Below, piece by piece: positions 1 to 8,882 of a stretch of 64,000 nt of DNA. The stretch comes from Bacillus sp. NTK034 (GTDB taxonomy: Bacteria; Bacillota; Bacilli; Bacillales; Cytobacillaceae): NCBI RefSeq assembly GCF_017303275.1, contig NZ_JAFKOJ010000005.1, positions 327,327 through 391,326 on the forward strand, written 5' to 3'. Under the pieces are notes generated by a model that made no database searches, was not told the origin of the DNA, and saw nothing but the letters and a program-made list of their open reading frames with translations. Numbering within the stretch: the stretch's first letter is position 1; the number at the start of each line of letters is the position of its first letter. The translations under genes and the position numbers were made by a program.

Positions 1-57
1 ACAGGTGCTCTTTAGAACACTCAATAGATTTAATAAAAATAGAATTGATAGATTCAT

Positions 58-94
58 AGAAAAAGCCAAACCTCAAAAAGTGAAGTTCAGCTTT
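58..94 (-). terminator. Probable terminator of ctaG
   Basis: An imperfect hairpin (AAAGC ... GCTTT outer stem on the minus strand) lies directly after the ctaG stop codon and is followed by a T-rich run. Positions 1-57 show nothing recognisable. Confidence 0.45.
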
Positions 95-95
95 A

Positions 96-923
96 TTAAT
101 GAAAACTATTTTGCTTTTCCCCCTGTGTTTCCGTTGCCTTAGCCCCAAGCCGCGTTGTCGCCATTAAAGCAGCTTTGTGAATTCCCAGCATAATAAATCC
201 TGCCGTTGCCTGGTCATAATTTGTATTAAAGGGAGGGGGAAGTATAGTTAAGGATATTGATTGAGAGGGTATGCAGAGATGAGATGTTATTTGGGTAAGG
301 AAGGGGTTGTTTGCTCCATCTATGAAAGCGCTGAAAACGAATAATAAACAAGCTGGCATTAAAAGAACACCACTCAGGAATGCATACCGTTGCTTTCGTC
401 CCTCACAAAGCCGCTGCTTTAGATCAGGCGACACAATCGGCCACCACATACTAAAAGACAATACCAGCAGTAAATATATATATCCATTGTGAACAATAGG
501 ATTTTGGGAAAAAACATTTAAAACAGCCGGTAAATGATACATCAGGAACAATACTGCAAAAACGATTAAGGAAATCTTTGGAGTAAAAAACCATTTGCTT
601 ATTTTGTTGACCATCGAAATTTTCCTATGAAACAAATGACTGGGAATTCCTAATAAAAAAAGGGGCGGGACAATAAAATATATAACGCTCATTTGAATCA
701 TGTGCAAACTGAATGAGAGGTGACTTATCACTGTTAAAGGACTGCCGATGGTTAAGTATAGCAAGCCTAAACTAAAGAAAAAGAATAGAGGCTGTTTATG
801 ATACATTTTTTTGTCCGCAAGACGAGTTGCTGCTAATACATACAAGACGGCAATACCCATTAGGCCCAATAACAATGGCGTATTCCACATAAACTGGTCT
901 TCAAGTAAAACATTATAAAACAC
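96..923 (-). CDS. ctaG: Cytochrome c oxidase assembly factor CtaG-like membrane protein
   Basis: A 275-residue, strongly hydrophobic protein with about six or seven membrane segments, matching the CtaG/caa3_CtaG family. This family helps assemble the caa3 cytochrome c oxidase (copper delivery to subunit I) in the membrane. The start is GTG at 923, because GGGGAGG lies six bases upstream; the first ATG inside has no ribosome site. It stands alone here, not beside the ctaCDEF genes as in B. subtilis. The charged, hydrophilic C-terminal tail is normal for the family. The family call rests on overall pattern (membrane layout and the C-terminal FNTNYDQATAGFIM stretch), not on catalytic residues. 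Confidence 0.8.
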   Translation of the reverse strand: MFYNVLLEDQFMWNTPLLLGLMGIAVLYVLAATRLADKKMYHKQPLFFFFSLGLLYLTIGSPLTVISHLSFSLHMIQMSVIYFIVPPLFLLGIPSHLFHRKISMVNKISKWFFTPKISLIVFAVLFLMYHLPAVLNVFSQNPIVHNGYIYLLLVLSFSMWWPIVSPDLKQRLCEGRKQRYAFLSGVLLMPACLLFVFSAFIDGANNPFLTQITSHLCIPSQSISLTILPPPFNTNYDQATAGFIMLGIHKAALMATTRLGAKATETQGEKQNSFH

Positions 924-1041
924 GTAAAGCCTCCCCTCTGTTTGAACAATAATTAAATATGTTTTTTACCTATATATAATTATGTTTGAATATGTGATTT
1001 ATAACAGCATCCCCCCGAGACTTCCACAATTTAAATCAAAC

Positions 1042-1078
1042 AAAAAAAAGAGAAGAGAAAATGATCTCCCTTCTCCTT
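1042..1078 (-). terminator. Terminator after CotH-like gene tail
   Basis: On the minus strand a GAGAAG...CTTCTC stem with a small bulge is followed by eight T residues. It lies 34 bases after the stop of the truncated repeat-bearing gene, as expected for its original 3' end. Confidence 0.6.
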
Positions 1079-1111
1079 TTATATTTTGCTGTTGCCCATC
1101 AGAATGTCTTG

Positions 1112-1462
1112 TTATTCTGGTCTATTTCCGCCTGGGAATTCTATCCCCAGTTCTGTCAATTGAGCCTGGGCCTCTTCTCTGGTGATCGTTCCACTCCGCT
1201 CCTTCTCCATAATTTCCTGGGCTTTTGTTCTTGTTTCCTCATCCAGATTGGAGAACATATTTTCGCCTTCCTGCGGGGGCTGACCGCCCTCTCCTCCGCC
1301 CGGTAATTCTACCCCCAGCTCAGCCAGCTGAGTCTGCGCCTCTTCTCTGGTAATGGTTCCTGCCCGTTCTTTCTCCATAATTTCCTGAGCTTTTGCTCTT
1401 GTTTCCTCATCCAGATTGGAGAACATGTCCCCGCGGTTTCCGCCATCCTGAGGGGGCTGGCC
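1112..1462 (-). pseudogene. 5'-truncated repeat-bearing protein tail (CotH-like C terminus?)
   Basis: The reading frame is open from the stop at 1112 up to about 1462, where a TGA at 1463-1465 interrupts it. It encodes two near-identical 56-residue units beginning MFSNLDEET (A/T)KAQ, each with an EEAQ(T/A)QL helix and a Gly/Pro-rich linker. The linker of a further unit (GQPPQDGGNRGD) is still readable upstream of the ATG at 1424-1426. That ATG is therefore inside a repeat and is not a gene start, and no ribosome site precedes it. I recall similar repeats in the C-terminal part of CotH-kinase family spore coat proteins; this is memory-based and not proven. The body of the gene is missing at the junction near 1463, which it shares with a truncated DUF4956 gene. 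Confidence 0.6.
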
Positions 1463-1475
1463 TCACATCATTATG
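1456..1475. other. Rearrangement junction joining two broken genes head to head
   Basis: Left of about 1463 the minus-strand repeat-bearing frame loses its upstream part. Right of it the plus-strand DUF4956 frame lacks its N-terminal half. Both frames run up to within a few bases of one another. This fits an inversion or deletion breakpoint inside an older operon, or an assembly join. Confidence 0.6.
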
Positions 1476-1967
1476 GCGCTGGCAACCGCACTGATTATTA
1501 TTGGCATTTCGTCGAATGTCCTGCTGTCACTCGGTATGGTTGGTGCGTTATCGATTGTGCGCTTTCGGACCCCTATCAAAGATCCGATGGATATCGTGTA
1601 TCTTTTCTGGGCCATCGTGGTCGGCATTTTATGCGGTGCCGGCTTCATCGCTCTCGCAGTTATTGGTTCTATTCTAATCGGAATCGTCCTGTTCTTCTTT
1701 ATTAATAAAATCAAGATTGAAAACCCTTATCTTCTGGTGATCCGATACAGTGAAAATTCGATTGAAAACTCTTTGGAGCACGTCATATCAGGACATGCCA
1801 AAAAGCATTCTCTCAAATCCAAATCCGTTATGCCCGGCAATGATCCTGAAGTCACCTACGAAATCCGCGTTAAAGAAAATGATATGGACTTCATCAATAA
1901 CATCTCTTCCATTGAAGGAGTCAAATCGGCGATTATGTTGAGCTATGATGGGAATTTTACGGCTTAA
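1473..1967 (+). pseudogene. DUF4956 family membrane protein, 5'-truncated
   Basis: The 164 residues match the C-terminal two thirds of DUF4956 proteins: a membrane segment, the SLGMVGALSIVRFRTPIKDP motif, two further hydrophobic segments and a soluble C-terminal domain. Family members are usually about 220 residues with extra N-terminal membrane helices. Those are missing here, the first ATG lies within a conserved helix, and no properly spaced ribosome site precedes it. In Firmicutes this family is commonly encoded with a VTC polyphosphate-polymerase-like protein and a CotH-kinase family protein, which may explain its neighbour. It is probably not expressed as a functional protein. Confidence 0.7.
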
Positions 1968-1988
1968 ATATTTCAGACATGTAAATAT

Positions 1989-2025
1989 AAAAGAGACAGG
2001 CATCAGCAGAGCCTGTCTCTTTTGT
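1989..2025. terminator. Bidirectional terminator between DUF4956 fragment and lldP
   Basis: A perfect 13-bp stem (AAAAGAGACAGGC / GCCTGTCTCTTTT) with a nine-base loop and T/A tracts on both sides, placed between two convergent genes. Confidence 0.85.
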
Positions 2026-2035
2026 TATGAGGAAA

Positions 2036-3607
2036 TTAGAATAATAATGACAATATGAATGTCCAAATACAAACAAACACCAGCAATCCAAAGCTATACT
2101 TCAATGTCATTTTAGTCAAATCAGCTTCTTTTCCTGTCTCGCCAACAGCAGCTGTGGCAATGGCGATGGACTGAGGGGATATCAGCTTTGCCATCACGCC
2201 ACCTGCTGTATTGGCAGAAAGCAATAGAGATGAGCTGGTTCCGATCACATGGCCAGCTGTCGCCTGGATGGGAGCAAATAGAGTGTTGTTGTTCACGACA
2301 GATCCTGTCATGAACACCCCAATCCAGCCTAAGAGCGGTGAAAGCAGCGGAAATATTTTTCCGGTTGTAGCAACAGCTTCTCCCAGAGTGACGGTCATGC
2401 CGCCATACGTCATGAGCTTGGAAATACCGATAATGGCACAAATCATGATAATAGGTATCCAGAACTCTGAAACAGTCTTTTGGAGAAGCTTGAAGCCTTC
2501 ACCCATATTGATACATTTTGTCGTTGCGATTGTTGTCAAGCCTGCCAATAAGATCGCTGTGCCTGTTGCTCCAATTAAGCTGATGCTGACACTAAGAGAA
2601 GATCCGGGTATACCGAAGTTAATGACTGTGAACTCCAGCAGGCCCCCTTCAGCGAAAAGACCTTTAAATGCCGGAAAACTCCATATTAAAATAAATAGGG
2701 TCAATAGATAAAAAGGTGACCATGCTTTAACAATTTCACCTAAGGAATGCTGTTCAAATTGACACTCTTTCCCATTGAGCAAAAAGATATTCTTTGGTTT
2801 CCATTTTTTCAGAAATAACGCTAATACACCCATTGCTAATAAGGAAGGAATAATATCAGCAAGCTCTGGTCCCATCAATACGGTAATGATTGCTTGTGTG
2901 ACGGTGTAAACCCCAGCTGTGATCAGGATAGCTGGGAATACTTCCTTGATTCCCTTAATTCCGTCAATGAGCCATATCAATAAAAAGGGAATGGTAAAGT
3001 TAATAATCGGCAGTGTCAGAGCTGTCATGATCGACACATCCATAGATGTGACACCTGGAATACCGAACGTATCGACAATGCCGACCGGTATTCCAATCGC
3101 ACCAAAGGCGCCTGAGGCACCGTTTGCGATGAGACAGAGCATCGCTGCCTGTAAAGGCTTGAAGCCCAGTGACACTAACAGCACGGCACAAATGGCAATC
3201 GGTACGCCGAAGCCGGCAGCGCCTTCGAGAAAGGCATTAAAACAGAATCCGATCAGCAGAAATTGAATGCGCTGGTCCTGGGAAATCCCTGCGATGCTTC
3301 CGCGCAAAATATCGAACTTGCCGGATGCCACCGAAATTTTATATAGCCATACAGCCATGACAATAATCCAGCCAATCGGCCAAATTCCTGCCGCAGCACC
3401 TTGAATAACACTTCCCGCCGCTTCTCCGAAGGGCAATTTAAAAATAATAAGTACGATAAAAAAAGTAACAGCTAAGTTTACTAGCGCTGCATGGATACCC
3501 TTCATTTTTAATACCGTCAGGCAAAGCAGAAATAAAAGGATCGGGATGGCTGCCACAAGGGATGAAACTGCCAGGTTATGAAAAGGATTGAACGTTTCCA
3601 CTAACAT
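2036..3607 (-). CDS. lldP: L-lactate permease
   Basis: A 523-residue LctP/LldP family permease with about a dozen membrane segments. It carries lactate with protons across the cytoplasmic membrane. Typical family stretches include GAAGFGVPIAI and the C-terminal region with NNTLFAPIQ and SPQSIAIATAAVG. The start at 3607 has AAAGGGG eight bases upstream. It lies 34 bases after ldh on the same strand, so the two form an ldh-lldP operon as in B. subtilis (ldh-lctP). The pair regenerates NAD+ in fermentation and exports or imports lactate; control is expected from the operators upstream of ldh. Confidence 0.93.
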   Translation of the reverse strand: MLVETFNPFHNLAVSSLVAAIPILLFLLCLTVLKMKGIHAALVNLAVTFFIVLIIFKLPFGEAAGSVIQGAAAGIWPIGWIIVMAVWLYKISVASGKFDILRGSIAGISQDQRIQFLLIGFCFNAFLEGAAGFGVPIAICAVLLVSLGFKPLQAAMLCLIANGASGAFGAIGIPVGIVDTFGIPGVTSMDVSIMTALTLPIINFTIPFLLIWLIDGIKGIKEVFPAILITAGVYTVTQAIITVLMGPELADIIPSLLAMGVLALFLKKWKPKNIFLLNGKECQFEQHSLGEIVKAWSPFYLLTLFILIWSFPAFKGLFAEGGLLEFTVINFGIPGSSLSVSISLIGATGTAILLAGLTTIATTKCINMGEGFKLLQKTVSEFWIPIIMICAIIGISKLMTYGGMTVTLGEAVATTGKIFPLLSPLLGWIGVFMTGSVVNNNTLFAPIQATAGHVIGTSSSLLLSANTAGGVMAKLISPQSIAIATAAVGETGKEADLTKMTLKYSFGLLVFVCIWTFILSLLF

Positions 3608-3641
3608 ATGATCTGCCCCTTTGGTCTAGGATGTCAACTCG

Positions 3642-4589
<948 letters not shown>

Positions 4590-4593
4590 CTAT

Positions 4594-4611
4594 TTGTGAA
4601 ATACTTCACAT
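4594..4611. promoter_or_regulatory. Rex/Fnr-type operator 1 upstream of ldh
   Basis: TTGTGAAATACTTCACAT, nearly identical to the Rex consensus TTGTGAAATANTTCACAA, 23 bases upstream of the ldh start. The core TGTGA-N6-TCACA also fits Crp/Fnr-type sites, so the sequence alone cannot separate the two. Confidence 0.8.
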
Positions 4612-4658
4612 GATTTCGTAAAAAAAATTGCACTCATTCTAATTTCGTTTTTTTCTAA

Positions 4659-4676
4659 TTGTGAATTAGTTCACAT
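4659..4676. promoter_or_regulatory. Rex/Fnr-type operator 2 upstream of ldh
   Basis: TTGTGAATTAGTTCACAT, the second of three similar palindromes, 65 bases from the first. Confidence 0.75.
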
Positions 4677-4706
4677 TTAATCACAAAAAATAATTGATAT
4701 AATTAT

Positions 4707-4724
4707 TTGTGAAATACTTCACAA
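4707..4724. promoter_or_regulatory. Rex/Fnr-type operator 3 upstream of ldh
   Basis: TTGTGAAATACTTCACAA, a full match to the Rex consensus, 48 bases from the second site. The rest of the gap (4725-4940) is AT-rich then featureless; I see no gene in it. Confidence 0.8.
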
Positions 4725-4940
4725 TAAAAATATATCAATATTTTTGATTTCGTGCAAGTCTTTGCTCAAACTTTTTATAAAAGCACTGTTCCCTATAAGC
4801 TGCAGCATAAACAGGGGCTGGCACTTATCATTATTTAATAATTTCTCCCGGGATTCATCCAGTTTGTCCCGATCATAGTTTCTGTATAAATGCCTTATCC
4901 TGCCCGTAATTCTCTGTTCTATTGATTTTCTGAATAAAAA

Positions 4941-5612
4941 TCACTCATTCTTCAGCACATCAGCAAGCCTGTGCAGAGCGTCTGTCTGCTGAATATGGTA
5001 ATGGCGCCCTTCCTTCTGCAGGTACCCTTTATCACAAAACTGCACAAGAACATGCAATAAGTGGCGATAAGATACCCCTAAATAGTCACAGACGGTTACA
5101 TGTTTCTCTTTATAAACATCCCCATCAGCCGTTTGCAGAATGAAATCCGCCAGCCGGTTTTCAAGCGGAAAGGAAAGACTCTGTGAATACTTTTCGGCCA
5201 TTTTTGTGGCTTTCACACTTAAAAACTTGGTGAGCTCGCGCAGAAAGGTCGTATCTTCAAGCAGCCTTGAGCGGTAGGGATGCAAAGGAATCGCAAAACA
5301 GATCGTCTTCGTTGAGGCTTGAATCCCCTTTGTATAGTACACTTCATGTAATAGTTCCATTTCCCCGATATAATCATGGACATTAATGATATTGATCAAG
5401 GAAACCTTTCCATTTTGATACGTAACGTAAATTTTAGCTTTTCCCTCGATGACATAATACAAGTAATCCGGCCTCATGCCTTCGCGAATAATCCACTCAT
5501 CCCGCTTATATTCGCGTACTTCCATAAACTCCTCAATCGGAGAAGAAAATAAATGCGAAATGGAGTGTTTCTCCAGGTATTGCTGCCTTTTTTCCTGTTT
5601 ATAAATTTCCAT
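4941..5612 (-). CDS. Crp/Fnr family transcriptional regulator (YeiL-like)
   Basis: 223 residues: an N-terminal cyclic-nucleotide-binding type beta-barrel (about residues 25-120), a dimerisation helix, and a C-terminal winged helix (about 145-215) with LENRLADFIL and the recognition-helix region VCDYLGVSYRHLLHVL. It lacks the cysteine cluster of Bacillus Fnr, so oxygen sensing by an Fe-S cluster is not indicated. It resembles the YeiL subgroup of Crp-like regulators. It is divergent from an MFS transporter with a perfect 20-bp palindrome in the shared promoter region, so it most likely controls that transporter and itself. The ligand is unknown. Confidence 0.8.
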   Translation of the reverse strand: MEIYKQEKRQQYLEKHSISHLFSSPIEEFMEVREYKRDEWIIREGMRPDYLYYVIEGKAKIYVTYQNGKVSLINIINVHDYIGEMELLHEVYYTKGIQASTKTICFAIPLHPYRSRLLEDTTFLRELTKFLSVKATKMAEKYSQSLSFPLENRLADFILQTADGDVYKEKHVTVCDYLGVSYRHLLHVLVQFCDKGYLQKEGRHYHIQQTDALHRLADVLKNE

Positions 5613-5624
5613 TCTCCACCTCAG

Positions 5625-5644
5625 AATATGAGATATCTCATATT
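5625..5644. promoter_or_regulatory. 20-bp perfect palindrome in divergent promoter region
   Basis: AATATGAGATATCTCATATT lies between the Crp-like regulator and the MFS gene. Its TGAGA-N2-TCTCA core is a plausible binding site for a Crp-family dimer; it is the best candidate operator of the adjacent regulator. Confidence 0.65.
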
Positions 5645-5691
5645 ATTGTACGAATCTTCCTGATATCATGCAAATATCGGAGGGATACTTA

Positions 5692-6873
5692 ATGAATACA
5701 CAGAGCTGGATGGGCAGACAGTTTTTCAGTTTCTTTATGACATGGGGCGTTTTTCTGCCCTATTGGACAGGGTGGCTGATTCATATAAAAGGAATGACCG
5801 TTTCACAGGCGAGTTTGATCATGAGTCTAGGTTTGGCTATACGGGGACTTTCTACACTCTTTGCCTTTCCCTATTTATCAGGAAAATTCAGCAGTAAAAC
5901 CCTGCTTAACGGGATGGGAATCGGCACACTGATCGCCATTCTCTGCTATATCCCGGCCAATTCTTTTTCAAGCCTGCTATTGGTAACGCTGTTTTTACAT
6001 TTCTTTTACCCTGCTTTGATGCCTGCATTGGATAGTGCTGCGGGCATTCTCGTACAGAGTAAGCAATTAAGAGATTACGGAAGGAGCCGCTCCTGGGGGT
6101 CGATCGGATTCGTCGTATCCGGCATGATTCTGACATTCTTCACAGGGGCACTTGGGGACGAAGCCATATTCTGGGCACTTCTGCTCGGCGTTCTGGTATT
6201 TTTAAGACTCGGTTTCATGAATACGCCTGCAGTTTTATCTGAAAAGCCAAATGCCGGCCAGGCAAAAGGGGCCATAATGAAATTATTCAGCATCAAACAA
6301 TTCGGCCTGGTGCTCGTCATAGTCATTTTACTGCAGGCAGCACATGCTTCTTATTACAACTATGGCTATATTTATTTGCAGGAAATTCACGCTCCCAAAT
6401 ATTTAATCGGCCTGATCATTAACATTGCCGTGATTGCAGAAATTCTATTCTTTTTCATTGCCGACCGGACTTTCCGCAAATTTTCAATCGGCTCATTACT
6501 GGCATTGGCAGCATTGGGCTCAACCTCACGCTGGATACTCGTATTTGCCTTTCCGCATGTGATGATGTTTGCGGTTGCCCAGACACTGCATGCCTTTTCA
6601 TTTGCCATGGCACATTACGCCTTTATGAAATATTTAATTAAATACGTTCCGCATGAACAGGTGCCAATTACACAAGGGGTATACTCTGCCCTGGCACTTA
6701 GCTGGAGCACAGCCATCTTCACGATTTTTGGCGGGTATTTATATGAAATGGAACCAAGATACGCGTTTATCGGGATGGTGGTTTGTACGATACCAGCGGC
6801 GCTGCTTGCGTTCGTTTACCGGAGATTGGAAGGGAAGAATAAAGGGACGGAAACCAGACAGCTGGTGATCTGA
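5692..6873 (+). CDS. MFS transporter (phenylpropionate/nucleoside-symporter-like)
   Basis: 393 residues with about twelve membrane segments, of the MFS_1_like type (HcaT / nucleoside:H+ symporter group). Features include the N-terminal FFSFFMTWGVFLPYWTGWL helix and the RSWGSIGFVVSG motif at about residues 130-145. The start at 5692 is preferred, with GGAGGG seven bases upstream; an ATG at 5668 lies ahead of that site. The substrate cannot be told from sequence. It is divergent from a Crp-like regulator which probably controls it. Confidence 0.8.
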   Translation: MNTQSWMGRQFFSFFMTWGVFLPYWTGWLIHIKGMTVSQASLIMSLGLAIRGLSTLFAFPYLSGKFSSKTLLNGMGIGTLIAILCYIPANSFSSLLLVTLFLHFFYPALMPALDSAAGILVQSKQLRDYGRSRSWGSIGFVVSGMILTFFTGALGDEAIFWALLLGVLVFLRLGFMNTPAVLSEKPNAGQAKGAIMKLFSIKQFGLVLVIVILLQAAHASYYNYGYIYLQEIHAPKYLIGLIINIAVIAEILFFFIADRTFRKFSIGSLLALAALGSTSRWILVFAFPHVMMFAVAQTLHAFSFAMAHYAFMKYLIKYVPHEQVPITQGVYSALALSWSTAIFTIFGGYLYEMEPRYAFIGMVVCTIPAALLAFVYRRLEGKNKGTETRQLVI

Positions 6874-6935
6874 ACTGGGGACTGGCCTTTACCGAAATAA
6901 GTGGAATTATGAATGAAAAGTGCCTGATCCCCGGA

Positions 6936-7076
6936 TTAGGCACCTGTAATTTTCGATTGAAGGGATTCTGGCAGCAGCTGAAAGAACAGACCTTGATACT
7001 TAAGATCTAGCAGGCCCGCAATCAGCAAAATAAAAATTATGAAGAATATAATCCATGTTTTATTTTTTTTCAACAA
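6936..7076 (-). CDS. Small single-pass membrane protein (46 aa)
   Basis: A short frame starting with TTG at 7076, preceded by GGAGG at eight bases. It encodes a few lysines, one strongly hydrophobic helix (TWIIFFIIFILLIAGLL, residues 7-23) and a polar tail. It lies just downstream of the acetyltransferase gene and its terminator hairpin. No family is recognised. The good ribosome site and single-helix design support a real gene, but short hydrophobic frames can arise by chance. Confidence 0.5.
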   Translation of the reverse strand: MLKKNKTWIIFFIIFILLIAGLLDLKYQGLFFQLLPESLQSKITGA

Positions 7077-7095
7077 TTTGTCCACCTCCATGAAT

Positions 7096-7121
7096 AAGAG
7101 CTCCTCAGCAGGAGCTCTTTT
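7096..7121. terminator. Terminator after GNAT gene
   Basis: A perfect 10-bp stem (AAGAGCTCCT / AGGAGCTCTT) with a four-base loop directly after the acetyltransferase stop. The T tract is stronger on the plus strand. Confidence 0.7.
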
Positions 7122-7123
7122 GA

Positions 7124-7558
7124 TTAATACGTTAGTTTATAAACGATTTCCCCATCAATTACCCTGCCATCTGCTTCAAAGCCCAGTTTTTCATACAACC
7201 CCTTCGCCAGATTGTTTTCAGGCTCAAAGCTTAAATAGATCACCTTATGCTCCTGATCCTGCTTAATCCGCTCAATCAGCTTCTCCATGGCCGCTTTCCC
7301 GTATCCTTTTGACTGATGCTTTGCATCAATCATCAGGCGGTAAATCCAATATTCCTTATCATCGTAATCCATGCAGTACATCGTAAAGCCCACTAACACA
7401 TCAAAATAATAAATCGCTAAGCAAATACATTCCGGAAAGGCTTTTGCCTGTGCAAGCGAAAACACATTTGGCGCGACAAACGACTTCTGTTCTTCTGCTA
7501 CACGCAAATCTATGACATCGAGGAAATTATGCCTGTCTATTTCTCTGAATTCAATCAT
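7124..7558 (-). CDS. GNAT family N-acetyltransferase (BltD/spermidine acetyltransferase-like)
   Basis: 144 residues covering one GNAT fold. The acetyl-CoA motif A is visible as LMIDAKHQSKGYGKAAMEKLI (about residues 75-95, RxxGxG-like loop QSKGYG), followed by the motif B region NNLAKGLYEKLGFEADG. The overall pattern, including LYEKLGF and an acidic loop before motif A, is closest to BltD-type polyamine acetyltransferases, but the substrate is inferred only. It appears to stand as a single gene. The 257 bases upstream (7559-7815) show nothing else. Confidence 0.8.
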   Translation of the reverse strand: MIEFREIDRHNFLDVIDLRVAEEQKSFVAPNVFSLAQAKAFPECICLAIYYFDVLVGFTMYCMDYDDKEYWIYRLMIDAKHQSKGYGKAAMEKLIERIKQDQEHKVIYLSFEPENNLAKGLYEKLGFEADGRVIDGEIVYKLTY

Positions 7559-7815
7559 GTGATCCCCCTGAAAGCAATTTTCTGGTCCCTTGGTGCCTCC
7601 CCATACTTTAAAGAGTTCGAGTCAGACACCATGTTATAGATTCGCTGCTTCCACATAGAAATCCTTCCAGCCATGACTATGTTGAGGTATGCCATTCAAA
7701 GTGCCAAACAGACAATGAGACTCTTAATGGGCACCTGAATGATATGTCTAATTTTCGTATTGTGCCTTGTAATTCTATAAGATCTGGTAAATTGGCAGGT
7801 TTTATCTTACTCTTC

Positions 7816-8778
7816 TTATGGACAGAATAAACTTAATCTTTCTTGCAAACCTTCTAAGATTTCTTCCGGCATCTCCCTGACCTTGATATCCCCTCCGAGG
7901 AAAAGCAGCCAATTGGTCATTTCGGTCAGCTCTTCTGAATTATTGACATTAATAAATGTCTTTAGAACGGCTGTTGTTTGGTAAGGATTTGTATAAGAAA
8001 TGGATACTTTTAAAGGATGGTATTTTTTGAACTGGGCAATGGCCTGTGGGCCGAGTTCTAGGACAATATTGATTACTTCCTCCTGCTTGCTTATTTTTTC
8101 TAAAATGTTTTTTCTGCTTGCTCTTTTGCTCACAGGATATGGTTCGACATTGGTGAGATTGTCCGCGGGGAAAATTTGTTTCTTTTCTTCCTTTAAGTCA
8201 AAGCCTTCAATCAGCCAGATGCTTTTTTCACGATAAAGGTGCAAGAGATAAATTGGATAAGACCTGATTCCCTTCTCTTCATTGATGGTGATCAATAAAT
8301 AGCTATCCAAAAGAAGGGTTTGGATGAGTTTTTCCAGCATCGGATGAGGGAGATCCGACAGTTCAAGCAGGTCGGGATTATTGGGGTTAGTCCCTTCAAA
8401 CAGCAGGATTTGATTTAATAGAACCAGGTCTTCCTGCTGGTTTTCTGAGATGAGGCCGAGCAGTTTTTCAGCCAAAGACTGACGGCTCTTTAGATAGGGT
8501 AGCTGCTGATTTCTTGTAGCCATAAAGGCAATGAACAGTGCTTTGATTTCATTATCGGTAAAGCGGACAGTGGGCAGGACAGAATTATTCATAACAAAAT
8601 AACCACCATCTCTTCCAACTTCAGCGACAAGCGGCATCCCCATGGCTTCAATTTCCCGAATATCTCTAATAGCCGTTGAACGGGAGATGTTAAATTCCCG
8701 CATGATTTCAGAAATAGTAAAATGGGCGCGGTTATTGATATACCGCATCATCACATTGATCCGTTTAACTTTTTTCAT
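7816..8778 (-). CDS. HTH/WYL-domain transcriptional regulator (YobV/YafY-like)
   Basis: 320 residues. N-terminal DeoR/HTH_11 winged helix (about residues 1-60, with ISEIMREFNISRSTAIRDI) and a C-terminal WYL sensor domain (about 140-230, where IYLLHLYREKSIWLIEGF takes the place of the WYL core) plus the WCX tail. Such proteins bind a small ligand or nucleic acid and regulate a neighbour. It is divergent from a GyrI-like gene with a 17-bp palindrome between them, as for B. subtilis yobV-yobU. Confidence 0.85.
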   Translation of the reverse strand: MKKVKRINVMMRYINNRAHFTISEIMREFNISRSTAIRDIREIEAMGMPLVAEVGRDGGYFVMNNSVLPTVRFTDNEIKALFIAFMATRNQQLPYLKSRQSLAEKLLGLISENQQEDLVLLNQILLFEGTNPNNPDLLELSDLPHPMLEKLIQTLLLDSYLLITINEEKGIRSYPIYLLHLYREKSIWLIEGFDLKEEKKQIFPADNLTNVEPYPVSKRASRKNILEKISKQEEVINIVLELGPQAIAQFKKYHPLKVSISYTNPYQTTAVLKTFINVNNSEELTEMTNWLLFLGGDIKVREMPEEILEGLQERLSLFCP

Positions 8779-8805
8779 CGGCTTCTCCTAAACAGTATCA
8801 TTTTT

Positions 8806-8862
8806 TGACATGATTTAACGTTATTATAAACTTATCAAATGGGCAAATCATTTGAAATGATT
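8806..8862 (+). promoter_or_regulatory. Divergent control region with 17-bp palindrome
   Basis: AATCATTTGAAATGATT (8846-8862) is a perfect inverted repeat of 8-bp arms around a central G. A TTGACA hexamer (about 8806-8811) lies upstream with a weak -10. The palindrome sits between this promoter and the GyrI-like start, a good position for a repressor operator of the WYL regulator. Confidence 0.55.
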
Positions 8863-8882
8863 AAAAAAGGATGGGTTTGAAA

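Noticed and set aside
1463..1714. Minus-strand frame across the DUF4956 fragment
   Set aside because: Shadow of the DUF4956 reading frame; no ribosome site and no family match.
4846..4860. Noc-binding site (ATTTCCCGGGAAAT type)
   Set aside because: TTTCTCCCGGGATTC has only the CCCGGG core in common; arms do not match.
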